Below, piece after piece: positions 1 through 7,117 of a DNA stretch of 7,117 bases. Position 1 is the first letter of the stretch. Each line of letters opens with the position of its first letter. The notes beneath the pieces were generated by a model that was not told the DNA's origin, did no database searches, and was given only the letters and a program-made list of their open reading frames with translations. Source of the DNA: UBA1100 sp964533265 (GTDB taxonomy: Bacteria > Verrucomicrobiota > Verrucomicrobiia > Limisphaerales > UBA1100); NCBI GenBank assembly GCA_964533265.1, contig CAZHJW010000119.1:1-7117 (forward strand). The letters are read 5' to 3'. The translations under genes were made by a program, and so were the position numbers.

Positions 1-368
1 CGGGCACAAAATGTAATCAGTTGATTTCCGCGCAGGATCTTTTCCCAACATTCGCAGCTGCTGCGGGCATCAAGTCAGCCAACCCAAAGCCGCTCGACGG
101 CGTAAACTGTTGGCCGGCAATAGTCCAAAACAAGGCGGTGAAACGGCCACCAGTGATTGTGGCCGGGCCCTCCGGCGAATTTGCGGTTCTCCATGATCAA
201 TGGAAACTGATATGGAATCGGCAACAAATCAGCTTGTTCGACGTGAAAGAGGATCCCATTGAGACGCACGATGTTTCCGTGGATCATCCCTTAACGGTCG
301 CTGAGCTGGCTGACGCCTTGAGGCAAGTCACAACCCCTCCGTTTGGATTGGAAAGGGATGGGCAATAA
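1..368 (+). CDS. Sulfatase (arylsulfatase-type), C-terminal fragment
   Basis: This is the 3' end of a gene cut by the left edge. The reading frame is open from base 3, so the TTG at 21 is an internal Leu codon rather than the start. The 121 visible residues match the C-terminal part of type I (formylglycine) sulfatases. They include a segment LISAQDLFPTFAAAAGI, the usual 'DLFPT...AGI' element after the catalytic core, then LDGVN, a WKLIW strand, and SLFDVKEDPIETHDVS, the family's 'lyDl..DP.E..dl' element near the end. These enzymes hydrolyse sulfate esters and are usually exported to the periplasm or outside. The active-site Cys/Ser-x-Pro-x-Arg motif and any signal peptide lie outside the window, so activity and subfamily cannot be judged. 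The gene ends in TAA 13 bases before the next start, suggesting an operon. Confidence 0.88.
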   Translation, partial: GTKCNQLISAQDLFPTFAAAAGIKSANPKPLDGVNCWPAIVQNKAVKRPPVIVAGPSGEFAVLHDQWKLIWNRQQISLFDVKEDPIETHDVSVDHPLTVAELADALRQVTTPPFGLERDGQ

Positions 369-381
369 TTAAGAATTTATT

Positions 382-1530
382 ATGAAGAAAATTATTTTGA
401 TTTTGGTTTTTAGCTGGGTTGCTGAGCAGGCAGTTTGGGCTCAGCGGGGTCGCTTTGATGGTCAACGTGAGGCTGCCTTGGCTCAACCTTACAAGGGGTT
501 GTTTTATCTGGATGTACCGCCGGCTGATTTGTTTCCCATTCGCAAAACAGGCGTGAGTACCGAGCCGGTGAGACAAGCAGCCAAGGCTTTTCTTGCGAGC
601 CTCAGCAAGGAAGATCGAAAGAAAACGGTTTTCCCGGTGGATGATATCGAGTGGCGCAAATGGGATAACCGCCACCGTTACGCGCGCCAGGGTGTGGGGT
701 TTGACAAGATGACCAAGGGGCAACGGGAGTTGGCCTTCAACCTTATGAAATCTAGTTTAAGTGCTAGAGGTCTTAAGCAAACGCAGGACATCATGAAACT
801 TAACGGTACGCTCGCCGAGTTGACCAATCGCTTTGATGAATACGGCGAGTGGCTCTACTGGATCACCATCATGGGCGAACCCAGTGCGACCAAGCCCTGG
901 GGTTGGCAGCTTGATGGGCATCATGTGGTGATAAATTATTTTGTGTTGGGCGATCAGGTGGTGATGAGTCCGGTCTTTATGGGTTCGGAACCAGTGAAGG
1001 CAGAGGGTGGGAAATTCAAGGGCACGATTGTCTGTCAGGCAGAACAAGAGCAGGGACTCCAATTTATCAACTCGCTAACTAAAGCGCATAAGGCAAAAGC
1101 CATTGTCGCCAATCAAAAAGGACCAACCAATAATGTCGGGGAAGCATTCAAGGATAATCAGGTATTGGATTACATGGGTATCAAGTGTAGCGAGCTAACG
1201 GCAAAGCAAAAAGATCAGTTGCAAAAACTAATTAATGTTCATGTCGGCAACATGGCTGAGGGACATGCCAAGGTGAAGATGGTTGAGGTAAAAAAACATA
1301 TGGATGCCACCTATTTCGGCTGGATGGGGCAAACAACCAAGGAAAGTGTCTTCTATTACCGCATACAAAGCCCGGTGATTCTCATCGAGTTTGATCACCA
1401 ACGTCCTATTGCGCTCGCTCGCTCATCTACTCCCACTCGCCAGCATATTCACACAGTCGTCCGGACGCCCAATGGCAATGACTACGGCAAAGATTTACTA
1501 AGGCAGCATTACAAGCTGCATCATAAATAG
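382..1530 (+). CDS. Secreted DUF3500-family protein, function unknown
   Basis: This 382-residue protein begins with a clear signal peptide: two Lys, a hydrophobic stretch at residues 4-14, and a likely cleavage site after Val-Trp-Ala (A20). The body looks like the DUF3500 family, recognised from memory of its motifs and not by a search. Visible motifs are PWGWQLDGHHVVINYF (172-187), YFGWMG (311-316), YYRIQSPVILIEFDHQ (325-340) and HIHTVVRTPNGNDYG (355-369), followed by LLRQHY. His residues in these motifs (H180, H181, H339, H355, H357, H376) could bind a metal, which is inference only. No activity is established that I know of. It is very probably exported. The ATG at 382 is supported by the signal peptide directly after it, although no Shine-Dalgarno sequence precedes it. 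It follows the sulfatase by 13 bases and is likely co-transcribed. The open frame is intact. The family call is firmer than any function. Confidence 0.85.
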   Translation: MKKIILILVFSWVAEQAVWAQRGRFDGQREAALAQPYKGLFYLDVPPADLFPIRKTGVSTEPVRQAAKAFLASLSKEDRKKTVFPVDDIEWRKWDNRHRYARQGVGFDKMTKGQRELAFNLMKSSLSARGLKQTQDIMKLNGTLAELTNRFDEYGEWLYWITIMGEPSATKPWGWQLDGHHVVINYFVLGDQVVMSPVFMGSEPVKAEGGKFKGTIVCQAEQEQGLQFINSLTKAHKAKAIVANQKGPTNNVGEAFKDNQVLDYMGIKCSELTAKQKDQLQKLINVHVGNMAEGHAKVKMVEVKKHMDATYFGWMGQTTKESVFYYRIQSPVILIEFDHQRPIALARSSTPTRQHIHTVVRTPNGNDYGKDLLRQHYKLHHK

Positions 1531-1532
1531 CA

Positions 1533-4049
1533 TTAGTTTATTCCCTTTGTCTTTAAGAGTGCTCGGATTTTCTTTGGATCCTGACGGCCAACCGGCAAAT
1601 CCCATCCTAGGGTATCTCCATTCGCCTTGAATCCGCCTCCATCCACGTCTACCCAAATGGGATTGATGTAGGCGCAGGGTTTCAAACTCGCGTTACTGCT
1701 GGTTCCATATCCAGTTTTAACCGTGGATTTCTCACCCATGGTTACCACGATGAGATGTGCATCTTCTTTAAGTTTAATATCGATAGTGCGGTCAAACTTG
1801 ACCACTCCATCACTAAAGTAATCCGGGTGACTTGCACGTGTGAAATTGTATTTGGGCTCCTGTCTGCCGTTGACCAGTACTTGGACACGGTCAATATCTA
1901 TCCAATCAGTGCACTGAACCTTGACCTTAAGGCTTACTTTGCCAGAAGTGGATTTTATGTCTGCGCCACTGATCGCTTTTCCGGTAGTAACTTCCAGAAA
2001 AGGACCGGTCGTTAGCATGAGTTTGGCAGCCTTGGCATTGCGTATGATTTCCTTGGGATCAATTTTGCTGGGTTCATCGGTACTGCTAGGAATATAGGTT
2101 CGCCATCCTCCAACACCATTCCCATAGACTGAGTGTGCGTCTGCCACGGCAATGGCCCGAGTGCGCATACCTTGGTTAAGCATCTGTAGCCATACAAACT
2201 CTCGAACTTCGCGCACGCTTTCACTCGTACCACGGCGGGCAATAGTCCATGGGGATTTAGCTAGGATGTTATTACCGCGGAAATTTTGTGTCTCCAATGC
2301 GTCAATATAGTTCTCATATCCGGCAAAGCCTCCATCAGCTTTACCATCAAGGTTCCGGTCCCAAAACTTCTCTGTGATGTTTGGATGATTTAGATGTATC
2401 CACCGGTCCGGACTCCAGTCACCCATGTTTTGAAGGTTGATTGCATTAAGGCGTGGGTCTTTTTTGAACACTGGAGCACCGCCGTCCTGCGCGTAAGGAT
2501 TGGGGGAAGGCAAGGGGAATGCATTGTGGTGAGAACCGGCACCCCCACCAGTCAGCTCTAGGCCGATGATTGTGCTTAAGTGATCGCCTAGGCCGAGTTT
2601 TTTGATATGTGGGGCCCAGTCGTACAAGCGGTTGTGTTCCGTGGTAGGGGCAAATTCAATATGTTCTGCCGCAAGGTTGATGATACGGTCATCAGTACCG
2701 CATTGATTGTCGCCGCTGGGGGTGGAATGGTTGTGGAAATCCGTGCTGATCCAACCAGTGGTACTAACCAGACGCTTGAGAGTGCCCGAGACATTGGTAA
2801 ATTGGCCAGCTTTGACAGTTACTTCACGAACCAAATGATTGAATTCAACGCCGCGGGTGATTACCAGTCGGTACGTGCCTGGATCCAGCGCCACGTTAAA
2901 TTTACCCATCTCCGAATGCCATTGATCCACGCAACCGTGTGCTCGGTTCTGTGGCCCAAGATTTGGCGTTACTGTTTTACCTGTGCCAGAAAACTGAATT
3001 TTGCAGGGCGTACTAAGATTATTTTCGTCGCGAATATTAAACGTAATCCCTGATAAATCGGAAAGTGTAAACCGTAGTTCAAAAGTTCCCTTCTGATTTA
3101 CGGTTATCTTTTGTTTTACAATTTTTCTACCGCGATCATTTATTTCAATATCATAATCGCCTTCGGGTAAGTTAAAGGTGGAGTTCCCATTTTTTGTGGT
3201 GTATGCATGAAAGGCGGTTCCTTTGTTTGAGAGGTTAATCAAAGCAGTATTCGAATTATCGATCTCAATGGAAATTTTAGAGGAGGTTTTATCGGTGTAA
3301 CTGAAAACTTCGCCCAAGGCTTCTGCGGGTGAGTTGCCTACAGTAATGTAGCGAGTGAAAGTTTTATGTTCGCCGGGTTTTAGCGATAATGATCCCGGGT
3401 GAGAAACTAATCCTTTATGACGTTCGCCGTTTTCAGGGAGCCATCCAACTGCGTATGAACCTTTGTCTGCAGGATCGACTGCATCAATCCATCGAACCCC
3501 CCTATATGTTCCGCGTTTTCCAGAAGGTTTCCAATAATCATCCACTGAGCCACTCTTGATGGCCTTGGAGAGATTCTTGTATGTGGTGGTAACGAGAATG
3601 CCTTTGGAGTTGGCATCAATTTGGTAGGTGTGTCTTTTGTATAAACCATTATTGCGTGCGGCATCCACAACTACTTCGATCTCGGCTATTTCTCCATCCG
3701 AACGGACAATTCTTACATGTGAAACATCTCCACGTTGGTTGCTTGGGGCAAACACGGTTAGCTGATCATTTTGACGTTCATTCAGAGTAAGGTCATAAAG
3801 GCAGCCTGGGGTGGTCCCCCCATCACCATAGAAAGTGCTCATGTTGGCGCGACGCAGGGGCTGGTTGCCGGAAATAACGGCTGTGACATGGCCATTGCGC
3901 ATCACAAAGTCACCGATAATACCATCAGCTTCCTTGCCCTTGGGAAGTTGATCCGTGTTGCTGGGGCCAATTTCAAATGCTTCGACTGCAGCTTGGGGGA
4001 GATAAGGTATGAATAGACAAATTAAGAAGAATACGCATCTCAGGCTCAT
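1533..4049 (-). CDS. Secreted CehA/McbA-family PHP-type metallohydrolase
   Basis: The protein has 838 residues when started at the ATG complementary to 4047-4049. That start places a typical signal peptide at the N-terminus (hydrophobic residues 5-17, cleavage near A21 or A24). The frame stays open to 4280, but a longer start would bury the signal peptide and overlap pyruvate carboxylase. Residues 25-330 look like beta-rich domains (GDFVMRNGHVTAVIS near 46-60), and 331-425 like a carboxypeptidase-regulatory or Ig-like fold. From about 430 comes the PHP-like metal site: DFHNHS (H439, H441), TTEHN (E471, H472), SHHN (H507, H508), HLNHP (H552, H555) and DAHS (D637, H639). The C-terminus carries NPIWVDVDGGGF, common at the end of this family. 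CehA and McbA hydrolyse the carbamate carbaryl, but environmental homologues mostly have unknown substrates, so hydrolase is the safe call. The mature part has six cysteines, and disulfides are possible in an exported protein. No Shine-Dalgarno lies at normal spacing: GAAGG sits 19 bases upstream. Confidence 0.85.
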   Translation of the reverse strand: MSLRCVFFLICLFIPYLPQAAVEAFEIGPSNTDQLPKGKEADGIIGDFVMRNGHVTAVISGNQPLRRANMSTFYGDGGTTPGCLYDLTLNERQNDQLTVFAPSNQRGDVSHVRIVRSDGEIAEIEVVVDAARNNGLYKRHTYQIDANSKGILVTTTYKNLSKAIKSGSVDDYWKPSGKRGTYRGVRWIDAVDPADKGSYAVGWLPENGERHKGLVSHPGSLSLKPGEHKTFTRYITVGNSPAEALGEVFSYTDKTSSKISIEIDNSNTALINLSNKGTAFHAYTTKNGNSTFNLPEGDYDIEINDRGRKIVKQKITVNQKGTFELRFTLSDLSGITFNIRDENNLSTPCKIQFSGTGKTVTPNLGPQNRAHGCVDQWHSEMGKFNVALDPGTYRLVITRGVEFNHLVREVTVKAGQFTNVSGTLKRLVSTTGWISTDFHNHSTPSGDNQCGTDDRIINLAAEHIEFAPTTEHNRLYDWAPHIKKLGLGDHLSTIIGLELTGGGAGSHHNAFPLPSPNPYAQDGGAPVFKKDPRLNAINLQNMGDWSPDRWIHLNHPNITEKFWDRNLDGKADGGFAGYENYIDALETQNFRGNNILAKSPWTIARRGTSESVREVREFVWLQMLNQGMRTRAIAVADAHSVYGNGVGGWRTYIPSSTDEPSKIDPKEIIRNAKAAKLMLTTGPFLEVTTGKAISGADIKSTSGKVSLKVKVQCTDWIDIDRVQVLVNGRQEPKYNFTRASHPDYFSDGVVKFDRTIDIKLKEDAHLIVVTMGEKSTVKTGYGTSSNASLKPCAYINPIWVDVDGGGFKANGDTLGWDLPVGRQDPKKIRALLKTKGIN
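2334..2360 (-). other. EF-hand/dockerin-like calcium loop inside the PHP domain
   Basis: Residues 564-572 of the metallohydrolase read DRNLDGKAD, which fits the calcium-loop pattern D-x-N/D-x-D-G-x-x-D. It is a single loop between the HLNHP and DAHS metal-site motifs. Flanking EF-hand helices are not evident, so this is a loop motif rather than an EF-hand domain. Calcium binding is inferred from pattern alone. Confidence 0.4.
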
Positions 4050-4149
4050 GCGAATATTTTGTACAAAGCCTTCAGCTAGGCAAGAGTGAATAGGGCTGTG
4101 ACACCAAATCTTTCCCTTTAGGTGTTTTTCTGCTAAAAGAACCACCTCC
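4050..4149. promoter_or_regulatory. Divergent intergenic region, metallohydrolase / pyruvate carboxylase
   Basis: This 100-base gap separates two divergent start codons and should contain or adjoin both promoters. No convincing -35/-10 pair was found on either strand by eye, and neither start has a normal Shine-Dalgarno. Upstream of pyruvate carboxylase there is only a weak purine run (AAAAGA) followed by a CCACCTCC tract. The one ordered element is a 10-base perfect palindrome at 4058-4067. The assignment rests on gene layout rather than on recognised boxes. Confidence 0.5.
4058..4067. repeat. Perfect palindrome TTTGTACAAA in the divergent gap
   Basis: The sequence is a self-complementary 10-mer whose near edge lies 8 bases upstream of the metallohydrolase ATG. 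It could be a small operator half-turn or part of a -10 region. A perfect 10-mer palindrome somewhere in 100 bases has roughly a one in ten chance of arising at random, so function is speculative. Confidence 0.2.
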
Positions 4150-7117
4150 ATGGCGAGGAAATCAAAGAAGAAAGTATCAGCCTCTGAAGGTCCGCTAAAG
4201 TTGATGGCGGCCAATCGTAGTGAGATAGCCATTCGCATTTTTCGTGCGGCTACGGAAATGGACATGCGGACCGTTGCCATTTACGCACAGGAAGACCGGC
4301 TTGCTGTGCACCGTTTCAAGGCGGACGAAGCGTACATGATTGGTGCCGGCAAGGGGCCGGTGGGTGCCTATTTGGATATTGAAGGCATTGTGGAAATGGC
4401 CAGCGAACGAGGGGTCAACCTTGTTCATCCGGGTTATGGGTTTTTGGCGGAGAACGCGGATTTTGCCCAGGCTTGTGCGAAGGCTGGTATTACGTTTGTG
4501 GGCCCCCGTCCTGAGTTGCTGCGACAGATGGGGGACAAGACTGAGGCGCGGGCCTTGGCCAAGGCGGCAGGAGTGCCGATTCTGCCGGGTACCGATGAGC
4601 CGATCAAGACCCGTGCCAAGGCAGTGAAGGTGGCCAAGGAGATTGGTTTCCCTTTGATCATCAAGGCTGCTTTTGGCGGTGGTGGTCGAGGAATGCGAGT
4701 AGTCAAGAAAGCTAAGGATTTGGAAAGACTGGTTGATGAAGCGCGTGGAGAGGCTGATCGTGCTTTTGGTAATCCGGCAGTGTTTCTCGAGAAATACGTA
4801 TCGCGTGCCAAGCACATCGAGGTGCAGATTTTGGGTGATCAACACGGCAATGTGTTGCATTTGCACGAGCGTGATTGCTCAGTGCAACGTCGACATCAGA
4901 AAGTGGTGGAGATTGCGCCGAGTGTGGCATTGGATGAAAGCGTAAGGAGTGAATTGTGTGTAGCAGCCGTGGAGTTGGCCAAACACATCGGCTACGACAA
5001 CGCGGGGACCATAGAGTTTCTCTATGATGTGAATACCAAGGCATGGTATTTCATCGAGATGAATCCACGTATTCAAGTGGAGCACACGGTTACTGAAGTA
5101 ATTACCGGAATTGATCTGGTTCGCGCACAAATTCAGGTAGCCCAAGGGCACAAACTGCATGGAGATGTGATGCAGTTGCCGAGGCAGAAGGACATGCCGT
5201 GTGTGGGGCATGCAGTTCAAGCCCGAGTGACTACAGAGGATCCGGCCAATAATTTTACGCCGGATTATGGTCGGATTATAGCCTACCGGTCAGCAGCAGG
5301 TTTTGGTTTGCGATTGGACGGTGGTCAGGGTGATGCGGGTAGTGTGATAACACCTTTTTACGATTCCCTGCTGGTAAAGATTACTGCCAGTGGTATGAGT
5401 TTCCCAATTGCGCTCGACCGTATGAACCGGGCACTCAGAGAATTTCGGATTCGTGGTGTGCAGACTAATATTCCGTTTCTGGAAAATGTGATCGGAAACG
5501 AGACGTTTCGTAGCGGGCAGGCAACGACGACTTTGATTGATACAACGCCGGAGTTGTTCGCTTTCCGCCCACGCCGAGATCGTGCAAACCGTTTGCTGAG
5601 CTACATTGGCGATGTGGTGGTCAACGGTAATCCTCAAGCCAAGGGCTTTGAGGTGAAGGAGCCTTTTACTCCCATTCTAGAACCTGAATACGAAGGTGAT
5701 CAGCAGCCACCTTCAGGTACGCGTCAAATTTTGCTTGAACAAGGTCCAGAGAAGTTTGCTGTCTGGGCTCGAAAGCAAAAGCGTCTGCTCATTACTGATA
5801 CGACTCTACGTGATGCGCATCAGAGCCTGTTTGCTACCCGTATGCGTACTGAAGACATGCTTAATGCGGCTGATGCAATCGCGCGCCGCACGCCCGAGTT
5901 GTTTAGTTTGGAGATGTGGGGCGGTGCGACATTTGATACCGCGATGCGCTTCCTGCGGGAAGATCCTTGGCAGCGCTTGAGACAACTGCGAGAGGCGGTT
6001 CCAAATATCTGTTTCCAGATGCTATTTCGCGGATCAAATGCGGTTGGTTACTCAGACTACCCTGATAACGTCGTTAAGGCATTTGTGAAGCATTCTGCCG
6101 AAAGCGGTATGGATATCTTCCGTGTGTTTGATTCGCTCAACTACCTTCCCAACCTTAAGGCCGCGATGGAGGCAGTACAGGACACGCACGCGGTATGCGA
6201 AGGCACGATTTGCTACACCGGAAACTTTCTCGATCCTGAACGAGATAAGTATCCGCTAGAGTACTATGTGAAACTTGCCAAGGAACTTGAGAAAATGGGC
6301 GCACACACTCTCTGTATCAAGGACATGGCGGGCATATGTCGTCCGTATGCTGCCCACAAGTTAGTGGAGACATTACGCGAAGAGGTTGACCTGCCGATTC
6401 ATTTCCACACACATGACACCAGTGGAGTGAATGCTTCCTCAGTCCTTAAGGCTGCCGAGGCAGGTGTGGATATAGTGGATTTGGCAATAGCTTCCCTGTC
6501 GGGCTCTACTAGTCAACCGAATCTTAACAGTGTTGTTGCTGCGCTCAACCATACACCAAGGGAAACGTGCCTCAACCTCGGCACATTAAATGAGTTTTCC
6601 GATTACTGGGAGCTGGTGCGAAAGTTGTATGCGCCTTTCGACACCGGTCCTCGCAGCGGGATTGGTGATATTTATGAGCATGAAATGCCCGGTGGTCAGT
6701 ATACTAACCTTCGCGAACAGGCCGAGAGCATGGGCTTGGGTGCCCGGTGGAAGGAAGTGGCTCGCACTTATGCGGAAGTGAATGAGCTCTTTGGTGATAT
6801 TGTAAAGGTAACTCCCTCCAGCAAAGTGGTGGGGGACATGACGATGTTCCTTGTGACCCGTGGTATTAAACCGGCGGACGTGGTAAATCTTGAGCCAGGG
6901 GCCACGCCGTTTCCTCAATCAGTTATCGACATGATGAAGGGTCGCCTTGGTAAACCTCTCGGAGGTTGGCCGCGTAAGGTGCAGCAGGTGGTGCTCGGTA
7001 AGCAAAAGCCTATCAAAGGCCGTCCTGGAGCCGATCTTAAGCCACTGAACATGGAACGTACGCGCAAGAAGGTGGAAGAGGAGATTCACCGCAAGGTGAG
7101 TGATGATGATCTCTTGA
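4150..7117 (+). CDS. pyc: Pyruvate carboxylase, N-terminal 989 residues
   Basis: This cytosolic biotin enzyme carboxylates pyruvate to oxaloacetate using ATP and bicarbonate (anaplerosis, gluconeogenesis). The biotin carboxylase domain (about 16-465) has LMAANRSEIAIRIFRA, the ATP loop FGGGGRGMRVV (175-185), ERDCSVQRRHQKVVE with K251, E289, FIEMNPRIQVEHTVTE (E303, N305, R307) and R388. A linker near 500-540 leads to the carboxyltransferase domain: DTTLRDAHQS with metal ligand D550, LFRGSNAVGYSDYP (R627), KDMAG with K724, the lysine that is carboxylated in known enzymes, HFHTHD (H753, H755) and KVTPSSKVVGD, whose T888 matches the catalytic Thr (T882 of Rhizobium etli). Both domains on one chain exclude a separate acetyl-CoA carboxylase subunit or split oxaloacetate decarboxylase. 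The frame runs off the right edge. Full enzymes are about 1150 residues, so the biotinyl domain lies beyond. The ATG at 4150 is the first start after an in-frame stop at 4099; M19 is an alternative. Catalytic residues look intact. Confidence 0.96.
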   Translation, partial: MARKSKKKVSASEGPLKLMAANRSEIAIRIFRAATEMDMRTVAIYAQEDRLAVHRFKADEAYMIGAGKGPVGAYLDIEGIVEMASERGVNLVHPGYGFLAENADFAQACAKAGITFVGPRPELLRQMGDKTEARALAKAAGVPILPGTDEPIKTRAKAVKVAKEIGFPLIIKAAFGGGGRGMRVVKKAKDLERLVDEARGEADRAFGNPAVFLEKYVSRAKHIEVQILGDQHGNVLHLHERDCSVQRRHQKVVEIAPSVALDESVRSELCVAAVELAKHIGYDNAGTIEFLYDVNTKAWYFIEMNPRIQVEHTVTEVITGIDLVRAQIQVAQGHKLHGDVMQLPRQKDMPCVGHAVQARVTTEDPANNFTPDYGRIIAYRSAAGFGLRLDGGQGDAGSVITPFYDSLLVKITASGMSFPIALDRMNRALREFRIRGVQTNIPFLENVIGNETFRSGQATTTLIDTTPELFAFRPRRDRANRLLSYIGDVVVNGNPQAKGFEVKEPFTPILEPEYEGDQQPPSGTRQILLEQGPEKFAVWARKQKRLLITDTTLRDAHQSLFATRMRTEDMLNAADAIARRTPELFSLEMWGGATFDTAMRFLREDPWQRLRQLREAVPNICFQMLFRGSNAVGYSDYPDNVVKAFVKHSAESGMDIFRVFDSLNYLPNLKAAMEAVQDTHAVCEGTICYTGNFLDPERDKYPLEYYVKLAKELEKMGAHTLCIKDMAGICRPYAAHKLVETLREEVDLPIHFHTHDTSGVNASSVLKAAEAGVDIVDLAIASLSGSTSQPNLNSVVAALNHTPRETCLNLGTLNEFSDYWELVRKLYAPFDTGPRSGIGDIYEHEMPGGQYTNLREQAESMGLGARWKEVARTYAEVNELFGDIVKVTPSSKVVGDMTMFLVTRGIKPADVVNLEPGATPFPQSVIDMMKGRLGKPLGGWPRKVQQVVLGKQKPIKGRPGADLKPLNMERTRKKVEEEIHRKVSDDDLL

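Noticed and set aside
328..723. 131-codon open frame on the minus strand over the sulfatase/DUF3500 junction
   Set aside because: It overlaps two supported genes on the other strand and has no recognisable protein features.
1411..1423. Short GCTC tandem repeat within the DUF3500 gene
   Set aside because: It has only three units, is in frame, and encodes an ordinary Ala-Leu-Ala-Arg-Ser stretch. No sign of phase variation.
1503..1519. Stem GCAGC...GCTGC with a 7-base loop as a possible terminator
   Set aside because: The stem is only 5 bp, lies inside the DUF3500 coding end and has no T-run on either side. It is too weak to call.
2607..3053. 148-codon open frame on the plus strand
   Set aside because: It is antisense to the metallohydrolase PHP and Ig-like regions, which have clear motifs. 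It has no signal peptide, start signals or family features of its own.
4121..4149. Possible hairpin (GGTGTTTTT ... AAAAGAACC) before pyruvate carboxylase, considered as a leader or attenuator
   Set aside because: Pairing is interrupted and A/T-dominated with no alternative stem. It does not resemble a known riboswitch.
4195..4866. 223-codon open frame on the minus strand, with further minus-strand frames up to 5637
   Set aside because: It lies entirely antisense to the strongly conserved biotin carboxylase domain, and its translation shows no recognisable domain. It is a shadow frame.
4150..7117. Missing biotinyl domain in pyruvate carboxylase
   Set aside because: The frame is still open at the window edge, about 160 residues short of normal length. 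The absence is due to the edge, not a real truncation.

Overview
The window is a stretch of bacterial chromosome. It holds the end of one gene, two complete genes and most of a fourth. In order they are: the C-terminus of a sulfatase (+), a secreted DUF3500-family protein (+), a large secreted PHP-fold metallohydrolase of the CehA/McbA type (-), and pyruvate carboxylase (+), which is cut by the right edge. No RNA genes, mobile elements, CRISPR arrays or long repeats were seen.

Organism: sulfatase, DUF3500 and secreted CehA/McbA-type genes together, starts without Shine-Dalgarno sequences, and mid-range GC fit the Planctomycetota/Verrucomicrobiota group best, perhaps an aquatic member. This is inferred from gene content only; no marker gene is present to settle it.

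Layout: 1-368 is the sulfatase end. 382-1530 is the DUF3500 gene, 13 bases downstream on the same strand and probably co-transcribed. The metallohydrolase (4049 to 1533, minus strand) converges on it, with only 2 bases between the stop codons. A 100-base gap (4050-4149) separates the metallohydrolase start from the divergently transcribed pyruvate carboxylase (4150 to beyond 7117). That gap must hold the start signals of both genes unless their promoters lie inside coding sequence. No confident promoter is visible there.

Function: the left 4 kb encodes exported or envelope-facing proteins. Two carry N-terminal signal peptides, and the sulfatase is presumably exported as well. This suggests degradation of an external, possibly sulfated, substrate, but nothing here identifies it. 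Pyruvate carboxylase is a cytosolic housekeeping enzyme that makes oxaloacetate from pyruvate and bicarbonate, and has no evident link to the other three. The least understood parts are the DUF3500 protein, with its conserved-looking histidine motifs, and the true substrate of the metallohydrolase.
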